A DNA stretch of 11,423 nucleotides, from assembly GCA_016218095.1 (NCBI GenBank), contig JACREV010000083.1, forward strand, positions 1-11,423, given 5' to 3'. The position numbers and the translations under genes are program-made. Origin of the DNA: Deltaproteobacteria bacterium. Lineage in GTDB: Bacteria; Desulfobacterota; GWC2-55-46. Below, one piece after another: positions 1 through 5,673 of the stretch. Numbering within the stretch: the first letter of the stretch is position 1; each line of letters begins with the position of its first letter. The notes beneath the pieces were generated by a model. That model saw only the letters and a list, made by a program, of their open reading frames with translations. It was not told where the DNA came from and made no database searches.

Positions 1-893
1 AGGAGCTGGTCGGAGAGATGTCCGTCGACTGCGCCGCCGCCCCTCATGTATTTGAGGAACGCTTCCGTTGCCTCAACGCCGACCGCCTCGGCCCTCTTCC
101 CGCGCGCGCCGAGGGCGGAAAAACCGGCCCTTGCATTTTCGAACTCGGCGAGTATGAACAGAAAAGTCCCCCGGCCCGGAGAGGGGGTGGAAATAACCCT
201 CCCCTCGACCGGATAGCCTTTAAGCCTTTCTGAAGCGCTCTTGAGCTGTCTTCCGGCTATTTCATCGGGGAGGTTGGAGACGGACGATGTGATTGTCAGG
301 CGGAGCAGCTCTCCGCGATCGAGGATGGTTACGGGTGAGAGCGCGCCGGATGGCTCGCCCCTCCACTCGACCACGCCGCCGCCTATGGGGTAAAAGCCCG
401 CGAGCGGGCATTTGAAGTCAACCCTTCCGCCGAAGCGGCAGAGCGCGGGGAGATAGACCTCGCTTATGTAATCGGCGATAGGGGCCCAGGGCACATGTGT
501 GCCGCCCCTGACCGTGACCTTCGAGGGGGTCTCGGCGAATAAAAGCGGGATGGAGATCGTCTGGAATACGAGGAGCGCAGAGCCCGCGCTCCCCCTCTCC
601 TCGGCGACGTCGAAGGAGAAGGCGCCCGGCCTTATCATCCCGGGGCCGAAGGCGAGGTCGCCCGAGCCGATGTGGGCGCCCAGGGTCTTTGCGCCTGTTA
701 TCGCGGAGGCGGCCTTTATTGACGCCAGGTGCTGGGGCTTCAGCCCCGGCTCGCGCCGGTTCTTTCTGATATTGAAGATGCGGAAGGGGCGGGCCAAAAC
801 GCAGGAGAGCGTGAGGGCGGTGCGGAGTATCTGGCCGCCGCCTTCGCCCCAGCCCCCGTCTATTTCAATAGTAGTGTCTATATGCGAACGCAA
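1..893 (-). CDS. rtcA: RNA 3'-terminal phosphate cyclase RtcA, 3' end cut by window edge
   Basis: RtcA converts an RNA 3'-phosphate to a 2',3'-cyclic phosphate using ATP, through an enzyme-AMP (histidyl) intermediate, in RNA end repair. The minus strand has one open frame of 297 codons running off the window. Near the N-terminus it reads IEIDGGWGEGGGQILRTAL (about residues 9-27), the glycine-rich family signature, then a PGLKPQHL block and GGTHVPWAP. At residues 292-296 it reads HLSDQ, which contains the family's catalytic histidine (His309 in E. coli), so only the last few dozen residues lie outside. The only conventional start after the upstream in-frame TAA is TTG at 893. It has no convincing ribosome-binding site and lies inside a 21-bp repeat, so the true or ancestral start is uncertain. 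No rtcB is visible. The family call is secure; the start is not. Confidence 0.92.
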   Translation of the reverse strand, partial: MRSHIDTTIEIDGGWGEGGGQILRTALTLSCVLARPFRIFNIRKNRREPGLKPQHLASIKAASAITGAKTLGAHIGSGDLAFGPGMIRPGAFSFDVAEERGSAGSALLVFQTISIPLLFAETPSKVTVRGGTHVPWAPIADYISEVYLPALCRFGGRVDFKCPLAGFYPIGGGVVEWRGEPSGALSPVTILDRGELLRLTITSSVSNLPDEIAGRQLKSASERLKGYPVEGRVISTPSPGRGTFLFILAEFENARAGFSALGARGKRAEAVGVEATEAFLKYMRGGGAVDGHLSDQL

Positions 894-906
894 TGGATGT
901 CTTTAT
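886..906 (-). repeat. 21-bp dispersed repeat, copy 1
   Basis: Read on the minus strand, this copy has the form ATAAAG-N-CAT-(6 nt)-GCGTTC. It differs from copy 3 (1020-1040) at one position. It contains the putative TTG start of rtcA and a TATAAA-like string. Confidence 0.75.
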
Positions 907-984
907 ACTGTATTGCGCTTCTCGGAAAATCCTCGACGTACAAAACAAGTACGCCTGCGGCCTTCCTCGTCGCAAGCCGAATCT

Positions 985-1005
985 AAAAGGCCATTTCTTG
1001 CGTTC
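985..1005 (+). repeat. 21-bp dispersed repeat, copy 2
   Basis: The plus-strand copy reads AAAAGGCCATTTCTTGCG followed by TTC. It is inverted relative to copy 1, so copies 1 and 2 bracket about 120 bp with imperfect inverted ends, as in a miniature element. Confidence 0.65.
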
Positions 1006-1019
1006 GCGAAGCTATGGTG

Positions 1020-1040
1020 GAACGCAATAGATGTCTTTAT
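1020..1040 (-). repeat. 21-bp dispersed repeat, copy 3
   Basis: This is in the same orientation as copy 1 and differs from it at a single base (T for C in the variable centre). Confidence 0.75.
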
Positions 1041-1079
1041 GTTTCTTCGGAGAATACTGGCAAGCAAGCTACTTTAGAA

Positions 1080-1147
1080 CTGGATTCCCGATAAAAACCT
1101 CGGGAATGACAAACTAAACAGTCATTCCCGCGAAAGCGGGAATCCAG
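1080..1147. repeat. Nested REP-like palindrome, dRS3-resembling
   Basis: The outer arms are CTGGATTCCCG (1080-1090) and CGGGAATCCAG (1137-1147). The inner arms are CGGGAATGAC (1101-1110) and GTCATTCCCG (1121-1130). Each half can also fold on itself through ATTCCCG/CGGGAAT. The ATTCCC-N8-GGGAAT core in the right half matches the form of the neisserial dRS3 repeat and of similar REP palindromes seen in many proteobacterial genomes. Confidence 0.75.
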
Positions 1148-1253
1148 CGTCTTATCTTATGCATAAAGTTTCCTATCAGAAGAGAAGGGAATTAAAGACA
1201 TGCACACCGGGTCTAAAGCCCTATTTTGGTCTCTCTCCCACAAGCATCAGTAA

Positions 1254-1306
1254 GAACGCGATAAATGGCTTTAGTACAACGCAGTATAAAGCCATTTCTC
1301 GCGTTC
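1254..1306. repeat. Inverted pair of 21-bp repeats (copies 4 and 5)
   Basis: Copy 4 (1254-1274, minus) and copy 5 (1286-1306, plus) face each other. They form a 19-bp stem with one mismatch (1254-1272 with 1288-1306) around a 15-nt loop. The right arm ends 3 bases short of the stop codon of the MTH1187-type gene, so the hairpin may end that transcript or protect its 3' end. No T-run follows on the minus strand, so a classical intrinsic terminator is not supported. Confidence 0.75.
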
Positions 1307-1309
1307 TTG

Positions 1310-1618
1310 TCAGCTCTTCACCTTTTTTCCAAGCCTCTTCTCAACGCTCTTCATCTTTTCGTCCAGGCGGTCGAGCGGCTTGGAGGGCCTCAAGTCTATC
1401 TGGATGTGGGAGACCGCCCTCGGGGCCTTTTTCATGACCTCCTCGTGGCACTTCTTTATGAGGCCCATGCAGTCGTCCCAGGCGCCTTCTATTATGGTCC
1501 CCATGGCGTTGGCCTTGTATGGGATGCCGCTCTCGTCAACGAGCTTTACCACGCTCGCAATGGCCTCACCCATCGATTCGCCGGACCCGACAGGCACTAT
1601 GCTGAACTCTACAAGCAT
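1310..1618 (-). CDS. MTH1187-type thiamine-binding protein (UPF0045/DUF77)
   Basis: This is a 102-residue protein, the usual length for the family. It opens MLVEFSIVPVGSGESMGEAI and continues with YKANAMGTIIEG, W(D)DCMGLIKKCHE and, near the end, a lysine/glutamate-rich helix (about residues 80-102). MTH1187/YkoF-like proteins are small cytoplasmic ferredoxin-fold proteins that form oligomers, and several bind thiamine. The exact cellular role is not settled, so substrate binding here is inferred from family. A strong AAAGGAGG site lies 7 nt before the ATG. The gene follows amrS by 18 bp and is probably the last gene of that block. Its stop lies next to the repeat hairpin at 1254-1306. Confidence 0.85.
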   Translation of the reverse strand: MLVEFSIVPVGSGESMGEAIASVVKLVDESGIPYKANAMGTIIEGAWDDCMGLIKKCHEEVMKKAPRAVSHIQIDLRPSKPLDRLDEKMKSVEKRLGKKVKS

Positions 1619-1636
1619 TGGACGCCTCCTTTCAGG

Positions 1637-2647
1637 CTAAAGGTCGACACCGTCGATAAAAGCGCCGCAAAAAGGACAGGCGGATTCCTTGAGCAAGTTC
1701 TTCTTTACGGCAAACCCGTACCTCTCGACGAGGAGCTTCCCGCATTTATGGCAGAAGGTCGACTCCCCCTTCTCGCCTGGGATGTTGCCGGTATAGACGT
1801 ACCGGAGCCCTTCGGCTATCCCGATATCCCTCGCGCGCGTTATGGTCTCCCTCGGGGTCGGAGGGAGATCGTGGAGCTTGTATGCCGGGTGGAAGGCGCT
1901 TATGTGCCAGGGCATCGTCTTGTCCGTCCCGGCTATCCATTTTGCTATTGCCTTAAGCTCATCGTCGCCGTCGTTCATCCCGGGTATCACGAGGGTCGTT
2001 ATTTCCACCCATATCCCGAGCGAGCGCATGCGCTCCACGGCCTTCAATACCGGCGCGAGTGTCGCGCCGCAGACCTTCTTGTAGAACTGCTCGGAGAACG
2101 ACTTTACGTCCACGTTCGCCGCGTCCAGCAACCCCTTCATCTCGTCGAGGCACTCAGGGGTCATGTACCCGTTGGTTACGAAGACGTTCTTGAGCCCCTT
2201 TTCCCTGGCGAGCACAGCCACGTCATACGCGTACTCGAAGAATATCGTCGGCTCGGTGTAGGTGTAGGAGACGGACGAGCACCCGGTCTCAACGGCCTCC
2301 GAGACGACCTCTTCCGCGGAGACCTCCTCGCCGAGTATCCGTTTCTGTTCGCGGGGCATCTGGGATATCTCGGAGTTCTGGCAATGGAGGCACCTGAAGT
2401 TGCAACCGACGGTAGCTATCGAATAAGAGGTCGAGCCCGGCTGGAAGTGGAACAACGGCTTTTTCTCGATGGGGTCGATGTGCTCGGCTATGAGCCTCCC
2501 GTATATGAGCGTATAGAGGGTGCCGCCCATGTTCTCGCGGACCCCGCAGACCCCCCGTTTTCCGTCGGCTATGTGGCATCGGAACTCGCAGAGGAAGCAA
2601 TCGACATGGCCGGCTGTAGCGGTCCTGTAGAGCCTGGCTTCCTTCAT
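1637..2647 (-). CDS. amrS: AmmeMemoRadiSam system radical SAM enzyme AmrS
   Basis: This 336-residue protein has the AmrS layout. An N-terminal cysteine cluster (C17, C20, C24, C34) is followed by the radical SAM motif C82-x3-C86-x2-C89 (GCNFRCLHCQN), which binds the [4Fe-4S] cluster that cleaves S-adenosylmethionine. A TYTEPTIFFEYAYD block and a WHISAFHPAYK block follow. A C-terminal zinc-ribbon-like pair (C299/C302 and C324/C327) completes it. The family is named for its co-occurrence with AMMECR1 (AmrA) and Memo (AmrB) proteins, whose joint reaction is unknown. Neither partner is in this window. The start is set by ATG at 2647 with GGAGG 6 nt upstream; that site lies inside a hairpin abutting the start codon. 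Family confidence is high; the substrate is unknown. Confidence 0.92.
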   Translation of the reverse strand: MKEARLYRTATAGHVDCFLCEFRCHIADGKRGVCGVRENMGGTLYTLIYGRLIAEHIDPIEKKPLFHFQPGSTSYSIATVGCNFRCLHCQNSEISQMPREQKRILGEEVSAEEVVSEAVETGCSSVSYTYTEPTIFFEYAYDVAVLAREKGLKNVFVTNGYMTPECLDEMKGLLDAANVDVKSFSEQFYKKVCGATLAPVLKAVERMRSLGIWVEITTLVIPGMNDGDDELKAIAKWIAGTDKTMPWHISAFHPAYKLHDLPPTPRETITRARDIGIAEGLRYVYTGNIPGEKGESTFCHKCGKLLVERYGFAVKKNLLKESACPFCGAFIDGVDL

Positions 2648-2666
2648 GCGGCCCCTCCGGGGCCGC
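2648..2666 (-). promoter_or_regulatory. Hairpin enclosing the amrS ribosome-binding site
   Basis: On the minus strand, GCGGCCCC and GGGGCCGC pair perfectly around a 3-nt loop (GGA). The last base of the stem touches the amrS ATG. The GGAGG ribosome-binding site spans the loop and the 3' arm, so folding would hide it. There is no T-run, so it is not an intrinsic terminator. Confidence 0.55.
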
Positions 2667-2705
2667 CCCTCACTCCTGCCCGGCCTTTACCCGGCGCAAA
2701 AAAAA

Positions 2706-3245
2706 TCAGCGCATCCATACTACCCTTGCGAGCTTCGTGTCAGAGCTCCATTTGTAATCGACGGACCCGTGATAGGTCTTTTTCAATATCTGGCCTATGC
2801 GCTCCGCGAGCTTCTCGGTCGTTGTGCTGATCTCTATTCCGCCCTTCCTCTCCTTTATCTCGATTATCCTCTCCAAAGGGTTTATGTGCGCGGCAAGCTC
2901 TTCCTTGTTCCTTATGAGATTCAATATCTCGTCCTTGTGCTCGGCGAGGAACTCGCCCTCGAGGGTTATGAACCCCTCGGCGTAGTTGTCCTTGATCTTG
3001 AGGCAGGCCGGACAGAGGACCTTTTTCCTGGGGACCGCTCCGGCTTCGATCGGGACATTGTTCGGATGCATCCACCTCTTGTCGTGGTACACCGAGCGGC
3101 ACTTTTTGCACTCGGAGGCGTCCGGGTATTCTTCTTTCAAGAGGTAGGGGTCGGTCGCGGTGTCTATGCGCTTTCTCCTCCCTATCCGCGCGCCGCCCGT
3201 CTTCGTCCGAGTCCCTGCCTTTGGTTTGAGCGTCTTTTTTGTCAT
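2706..3245 (-). CDS. BCAM0308 family (Nmd3-like) zinc protein
   Basis: This is a 179-residue protein. Residues 1-30 are basic (KKTLKPK, GRRKR). Residues 46-81 hold a four-cysteine zinc site (C46-x2-C49 and C78-x2-C81) with the CPACLKIKDNYAEGF block typical of the BCAM0308 family. Residues 97-125 read GEFLAEHKDEILNLIRN. A C-terminal domain (ISTTTEKLAERIGQILKKTYHG) resembles the segment after the zinc site in Nmd3. Nmd3 is a 60S ribosome export adaptor in eukaryotes. The bacterial relatives have no settled function, so RNA or ribosome binding here is inference. The ATG overlaps the TGA of the fbp-like gene by 4 bp, indicating translational coupling. amrS follows after 58 bp. Confidence 0.8.
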   Translation of the reverse strand: MTKKTLKPKAGTRTKTGGARIGRRKRIDTATDPYLLKEEYPDASECKKCRSVYHDKRWMHPNNVPIEAGAVPRKKVLCPACLKIKDNYAEGFITLEGEFLAEHKDEILNLIRNKEELAAHINPLERIIEIKERKGGIEISTTTEKLAERIGQILKKTYHGSVDYKWSSDTKLARVVWMR

Positions 3246-4342
3246 ATTTTCTTGAACCTCTCCTTTAGTTTTTCCATGATGAACGGGACAGCCGAATACT
3301 CGGGCCTGGAGCTCAAGTGAGGCTGGAAGGGGCCGTGCCTCCTTAAATATTCCGTAACCTCCCCGGCGAGCCTTCTGGCGCCGTCAAAGGCAGGGTCGTC
3401 GAACATGTCGTGCGGGCCTATGAGCCTGCCGTTCGTTATCTGGAAACCCGCGGCTATGACCCGCGGGGGGCCGTCGAAGCGTGTCGGGTTCGCCTCGTAG
3501 AAAGGTACCGGCATGAGAGGGCCGTTGTGCGAGTTCCTCATCCACCCCTCGACTAGGTGGGGGAACGAGAGCGCCTCCATCACCTCCCCGGTGGCGGGAA
3601 AACCCGCCTGGCACCTGAATATCGCTACAGGTGTCGACTCTTCCATGGCGGTCCCCCCCTTGACCCTGAACTTCGAAGAGGAGATGACGGCCGAGATATC
3701 GCAATCCGAGTTCCTGAATATGGTGTTGACGATGTACTTGCCTGTGGAGCCTATAAGGGCAAGGAGATAGTGGGCCTCCTTCGGGGCCGATAGCACGATC
3801 TCCCTCCCCTCGCCGCGCGCGAGCACCTTGAAGGAGAAGCCTTCGAGCATGATCGGGTCGAGGATAAGCCCGGAGGTATTGAACGGGTCGGCGAAGATCT
3901 TGTAAAGGGGCAGGTTCCAGGAGCCTATGGCGGCCTTGTTCGACATGAGGATGACAACGGGCTCGCTCGTCCTCTCTATGAACTCCATCTCCGCGGCGCC
4001 TGGGCCCATGCCCCGTAAAGACCCCGTGAAGGCCTCTCTGGAGAGCCCCTGCTCCGCGGCGTAGAGCTTAAGGCCCGCGGACTCCTCCCTGCAGGCTTGA
4101 AGCGTGTTCCAGACGAGTTCGTGCGTCTCCCTGTCGTTTACCCCGTTCCTGTGCGTGACGATCATCTCGATGTCGTCGCCGCAACGGAGCACATGGAAGT
4201 CCTCTATGAGCCCCTTTTCCCGCGAATTGTAGAGCCGCTCCTTGGCGGTGTCAAGCACCTCGGGGTGGGAGCTTATGTGCCCGACGAAACCGCCTATGTC
4301 GGCGGTGAAAACGCTAAGCGTCAGCTTTGATGCGCCTGCCAT
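3242..4342 (-). CDS. Fructose-1,6-bisphosphate aldolase/phosphatase homologue with altered active site
   Basis: The 366-residue protein aligns along nearly its whole length with the archaeal-type bifunctional FBP aldolase/phosphatase. That enzyme makes fructose-6-phosphate from triose phosphates in gluconeogenesis. Conserved blocks: TADIG..GH (D15, H22), CGDD (D56, D57), LYAAEQ (Q98), NLPLYKIFADPFNT, FPHLVEGWMRNSH, NPTRFDGPPR and FDDPAFD, with a late Tyr (Y349). Against the Sulfolobus enzyme, aligned from memory, the loop with catalytic Tyr229, Lys232, Asp233 and Asp234 is replaced by A232, E235, S236, T237, and metal ligand Asp132 by N135. No gap or frameshift is needed. The Schiff-base lysine is therefore missing. 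It may be a phosphatase-only, repurposed or inactive paralogue. AAGGAG lies 10 nt before ATG. It heads the block and overlaps the BCAM0308-type gene. Confidence 0.85.
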   Translation of the reverse strand: MAGASKLTLSVFTADIGGFVGHISSHPEVLDTAKERLYNSREKGLIEDFHVLRCGDDIEMIVTHRNGVNDRETHELVWNTLQACREESAGLKLYAAEQGLSREAFTGSLRGMGPGAAEMEFIERTSEPVVILMSNKAAIGSWNLPLYKIFADPFNTSGLILDPIMLEGFSFKVLARGEGREIVLSAPKEAHYLLALIGSTGKYIVNTIFRNSDCDISAVISSSKFRVKGGTAMEESTPVAIFRCQAGFPATGEVMEALSFPHLVEGWMRNSHNGPLMPVPFYEANPTRFDGPPRVIAAGFQITNGRLIGPHDMFDDPAFDGARRLAGEVTEYLRRHGPFQPHLSSRPEYSAVPFIMEKLKERFKKI

Positions 4343-4352
4343 CCTTCAAGGT

Positions 4353-4372
4353 CTCCTTGCCGCCCAGGCAAG
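4353..4372 (-). promoter_or_regulatory. Small hairpin beside the fbp-like ribosome-binding site
   Basis: CTTGCC and GGCAAG (4356-4361 and 4367-4372) pair around a 5-nt loop. On the minus strand the 3' arm shares three bases with the AAGGAG ribosome-binding site (4353-4358). It could modulate initiation, but a 6-bp stem is weak evidence. Confidence 0.35.
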
Positions 4373-4491
4373 ACATCCGGAATTGAGCCATGCGCGGAAA
4401 AGGGCAAGCGCAAGGACTTGAATCCAGCTGAGCCAGGAATATTTTTGTGAAGAGTGGCGGGGCCGGTCGTGAGCCGGCCCGCCCGGATAAC

Positions 4492-4523
4492 AAAAGTGCG
4501 GCTTAAAGCGAATAAAGCCGCAC
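4492..4523 (-). terminator. Intrinsic terminator of the DUF948-YtxH operon
   Basis: On the minus strand GTGCGGCTT and AAGCCGCAC form a 9-bp stem around a 10-nt loop, followed by TTTTGTT. It lies 21 bp after the YtxH stop. A further inverted repeat (GGGCCGG/CCGGCCC, 4460-4480) follows without a T-run. Confidence 0.8.
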
Positions 4524-4544
4524 CGGTTGAGTCTGTGACGTGGC

Positions 4545-4853
4545 TTATGTGCCGGTTTCCCTGGAAAGCCGCTCCTTCCCCTTATGATAGGCCTCCTTGC
4601 CCGCGTCAATAGCCGCCTGGAGGTCGTCTTTCTTGTCGTTAATGATCTGCCTGACCCTTCCGGCAGAATCGGAAACTTTATACCTGGCGTCCTGGTACTT
4701 GTCCTTTACCCAGTCACCGGCGTCATCAGCGCCTTCCCTTATCCGCCTCCTGGTGTCAGCCCCTGATCCCGGCGCGTATAGGAGGGCTATGCCTGCACCG
4801 ACGACCCCGCCAACCAAAAACGCGAAGAGCGCGCTCCCTCTATTGGTTCCCAT
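4545..4853 (-). CDS. YtxH domain-containing membrane-anchored protein
   Basis: This is a 102-residue protein with one N-terminal hydrophobic segment (about residues 7-25, rich in Gly/Ala/Val) ending in LLYAPGSGADTRRRI, the hallmark of the YtxH family (older name: gas-vesicle-like/general stress). The rest is charged and helical (about residues 33-102: DWVKDKYQDARYKVSD, IINDKKDDLQAAIDAGKEAY), probably a coiled coil on the cytoplasmic side. YtxH proteins have no known enzymatic role; some are stress-induced. ATG 4853 is chosen because AGGAGG lies 8 nt upstream; the GTG at 4862 would overlap that site. It overlaps the 3' end of the DUF948 gene by 14 bp, a common pairing. A terminator follows. 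Confidence 0.85.
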   Translation of the reverse strand: MGTNRGSALFAFLVGGVVGAGIALLYAPGSGADTRRRIREGADDAGDWVKDKYQDARYKVSDSAGRVRQIINDKKDDLQAAIDAGKEAYHKGKERLSRETGT

Positions 4854-5226
4854 CGTCGCCACCTCCTTTTTTTTCTCTCCTGAAAAACCGTTTGAACCCC
4901 TCTTCGGCCCCGAAAAAAAAGCTTATTATTCCGATGAGCGGGCTTCTTATATTGTCTACGACCACCTCCGCAAGCCCCGTGACCTTGAGCCCGACGTCCT
5001 TTACCTTTGTAACGAGCTCTTCGACCTCGCCCAACTGGTCTCCGGCCTTTTTCACTATCACATTGATCGACTCTATCGTCCTCCTGCTCTCTGCCGTAAG
5101 CTCCTCGAGGGCCTGAAAGGTCCTTTTAAGCTGAAGAAGGGCCGGTACTACCGCGAGCACGAATATGAGAAAGGCGAGCGCGATTATGAGGATCGCAATG
5201 TCCGAAATGTCCGCAGTAATTGTCAT
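4840..5226 (-). CDS. DUF948 domain-containing membrane protein
   Basis: This is a 128-residue protein. Residues 9-31 form a single transmembrane helix (IAILIIALAFLIFVLAVVPALL). Residues about 34-85 form a heptad-rich coiled coil (RTFQALEELTAESRRTIESI, GEVEELVTKVKDV). A short second hydrophobic stretch (PLIGIISFFFG) and a basic/acidic tail ending GGGDDGNQ follow. This matches DUF948 proteins, which are membrane-anchored, often sit beside YtxH, and have no defined biochemical function. ATG 5226 is preferred because AGGGGAGGG precedes it with 4-5 nt spacing; upstream in-frame TTG at 5268 is part of the promoter's -35 element. The predicted transcript start is almost at the ribosome-binding site. 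Confidence 0.83.
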   Translation of the reverse strand: MTITADISDIAILIIALAFLIFVLAVVPALLQLKRTFQALEELTAESRRTIESINVIVKKAGDQLGEVEELVTKVKDVGLKVTGLAEVVVDNIRSPLIGIISFFFGAEEGFKRFFRREKKGGGDDGNQ

Positions 5227-5240
5227 CTTCCCTCCCCTTG

Positions 5241-5268
5241 AGTATAGCTTGTTATGCGTACCTGTCAA
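5241..5268 (-). promoter_or_regulatory. Sigma-70 promoter for DUF948-YtxH (proximal)
   Basis: On the minus strand TTGACA (5268-5263), a 16-bp spacer and TATACT (5246-5241). The start site predicted about 7 bp downstream, near 5234, leaves a leader of only about 8 nt before ATG 5226 and cuts into the ribosome-binding site. Confidence 0.7.
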
Positions 5269-5387
5269 GGCTGGTAAAGACAGGGCGCGTCTGAAAACAT
5301 TTTAAATCCGCTTACTTAAGAGGCCGTGGCCGCCCCCCCTCCCGATCCCCGGGCTTATGCGGCCGCTCGAGGCTTGAGTCCAGCATA

Positions 5388-5415
5388 AGTATATTCCTTT
5401 ACTTCGGAGTTTCAA
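5388..5415 (-). promoter_or_regulatory. Upstream promoter candidate for DUF948-YtxH
   Basis: On the minus strand TTGAAA (5415-5410), a 16-bp spacer and TATACT (5393-5388), the same spacing and -10 as the proximal promoter. It would give a leader of about 155 nt containing GC-rich palindromes, or a separate small RNA. Confidence 0.5.
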
Positions 5416-5477
5416 GGGATTTTATAAAGATTTTGTTGATTCCGGGGCCGGTTTGAGGATAAAAACCCACCAATACC

Positions 5478-5504
5478 GTCAACTTTTTCAGTTGACATAT
5501 GTCA
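5478..5504. promoter_or_regulatory. Overlapping palindromes at a -35 element (possible operator)
   Basis: GTCAACT and AGTTGAC pair around TTTTC (5478-5496). The perfect palindrome TGACATATGTCA occupies 5493-5504. Both overlap a TTGACA hexamer at 5492-5497, a typical place for a repressor to bind. No regulator can be named. Confidence 0.4.
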
Positions 5505-5623
5505 GGTACTTGGGTTATCCTATTAGAGACGGCCGCATCTGATTTGTCGGCTATATCTACTCCCTGTTGCACTTGATCCTGGCCGTTCTAATCTTCTCTT
5601 CATCCATCTTATCTTAATATAAT
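5492..5623 (+). promoter_or_regulatory. Promoter region of the exported-protein gene (two candidates)
   Basis: Candidate one is TTGACA (5492-5497), an 18-bp spacer and TATCCT (5516-5521), giving a leader of about 145 nt. Candidate two is a perfect TATAAT (5618-5623) with only a weak -35 (TTCTCT), giving a leader of about 45 nt. The sequence does not decide between them. Confidence 0.4.
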
Positions 5624-5673
5624 AACCGGCGTATCGGCGATCCAACGAGCACCAAAAGAAGGGGACCGGGAGA

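Larger units (their letters stand above)
894..1309. other. Gene-free, repeat-rich intergenic region
   Basis: No credible gene lies between rtcA and the MTH1187-type gene. Open frames here on the plus strand show no family resemblance and overlap repeats. The stretch carries most of the five copies of a 21-bp repeat, a nested REP-like palindrome at 1080-1147, and a GTAC-N7-GTAC motif at about 938-952. It looks like a landing zone for short mobile repeats. About 100 bases between 1148 and 1253 show nothing I can name. Confidence 0.7.
5269..5673. other. Divergent intergenic region between DUF948 and the exported-protein gene
   Basis: No gene is evident in these 405 bp. The region holds an upstream promoter candidate for the minus-strand operon (5388-5415) and a CTTATGC/GCATAAG inverted repeat (5354-5360 with 5383-5389). 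Overlapping palindromes lie at 5478-5504, and plus-strand promoter elements for the gene at 5674. Part of it (5330-5375) is very GC-rich, with a C7 run. Confidence 0.6.

Noticed and set aside
886..1306. CRISPR array from the five repeats
   Set aside because: Repeats occur in both orientations, spacing is irregular (14 to 213 bp gaps), and no cas genes are present.
1265..2830. Long plus-strand open frame of 521 codons across MTH1187, amrS and part of the BCAM0308-type gene
   Set aside because: It is the complement of three well-supported minus-strand genes. Its translation has no family resemblance and is a product of high GC content.
4346..4609. Minus-strand open frame of 87 codons after YtxH
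   Set aside because: It overlaps the YtxH 3' end and runs through the operon terminator hairpin. Its composition is arginine/proline-rich with no recognisable motif and no ribosome-binding site.
5348..5371. Polylinker-like cluster of SmaI, NotI and XhoI sites
   Set aside because: It could suggest vector contamination, but flanking sequence continues smoothly into native promoters with no vector backbone. Chance in a GC-rich stretch is the simpler reading.
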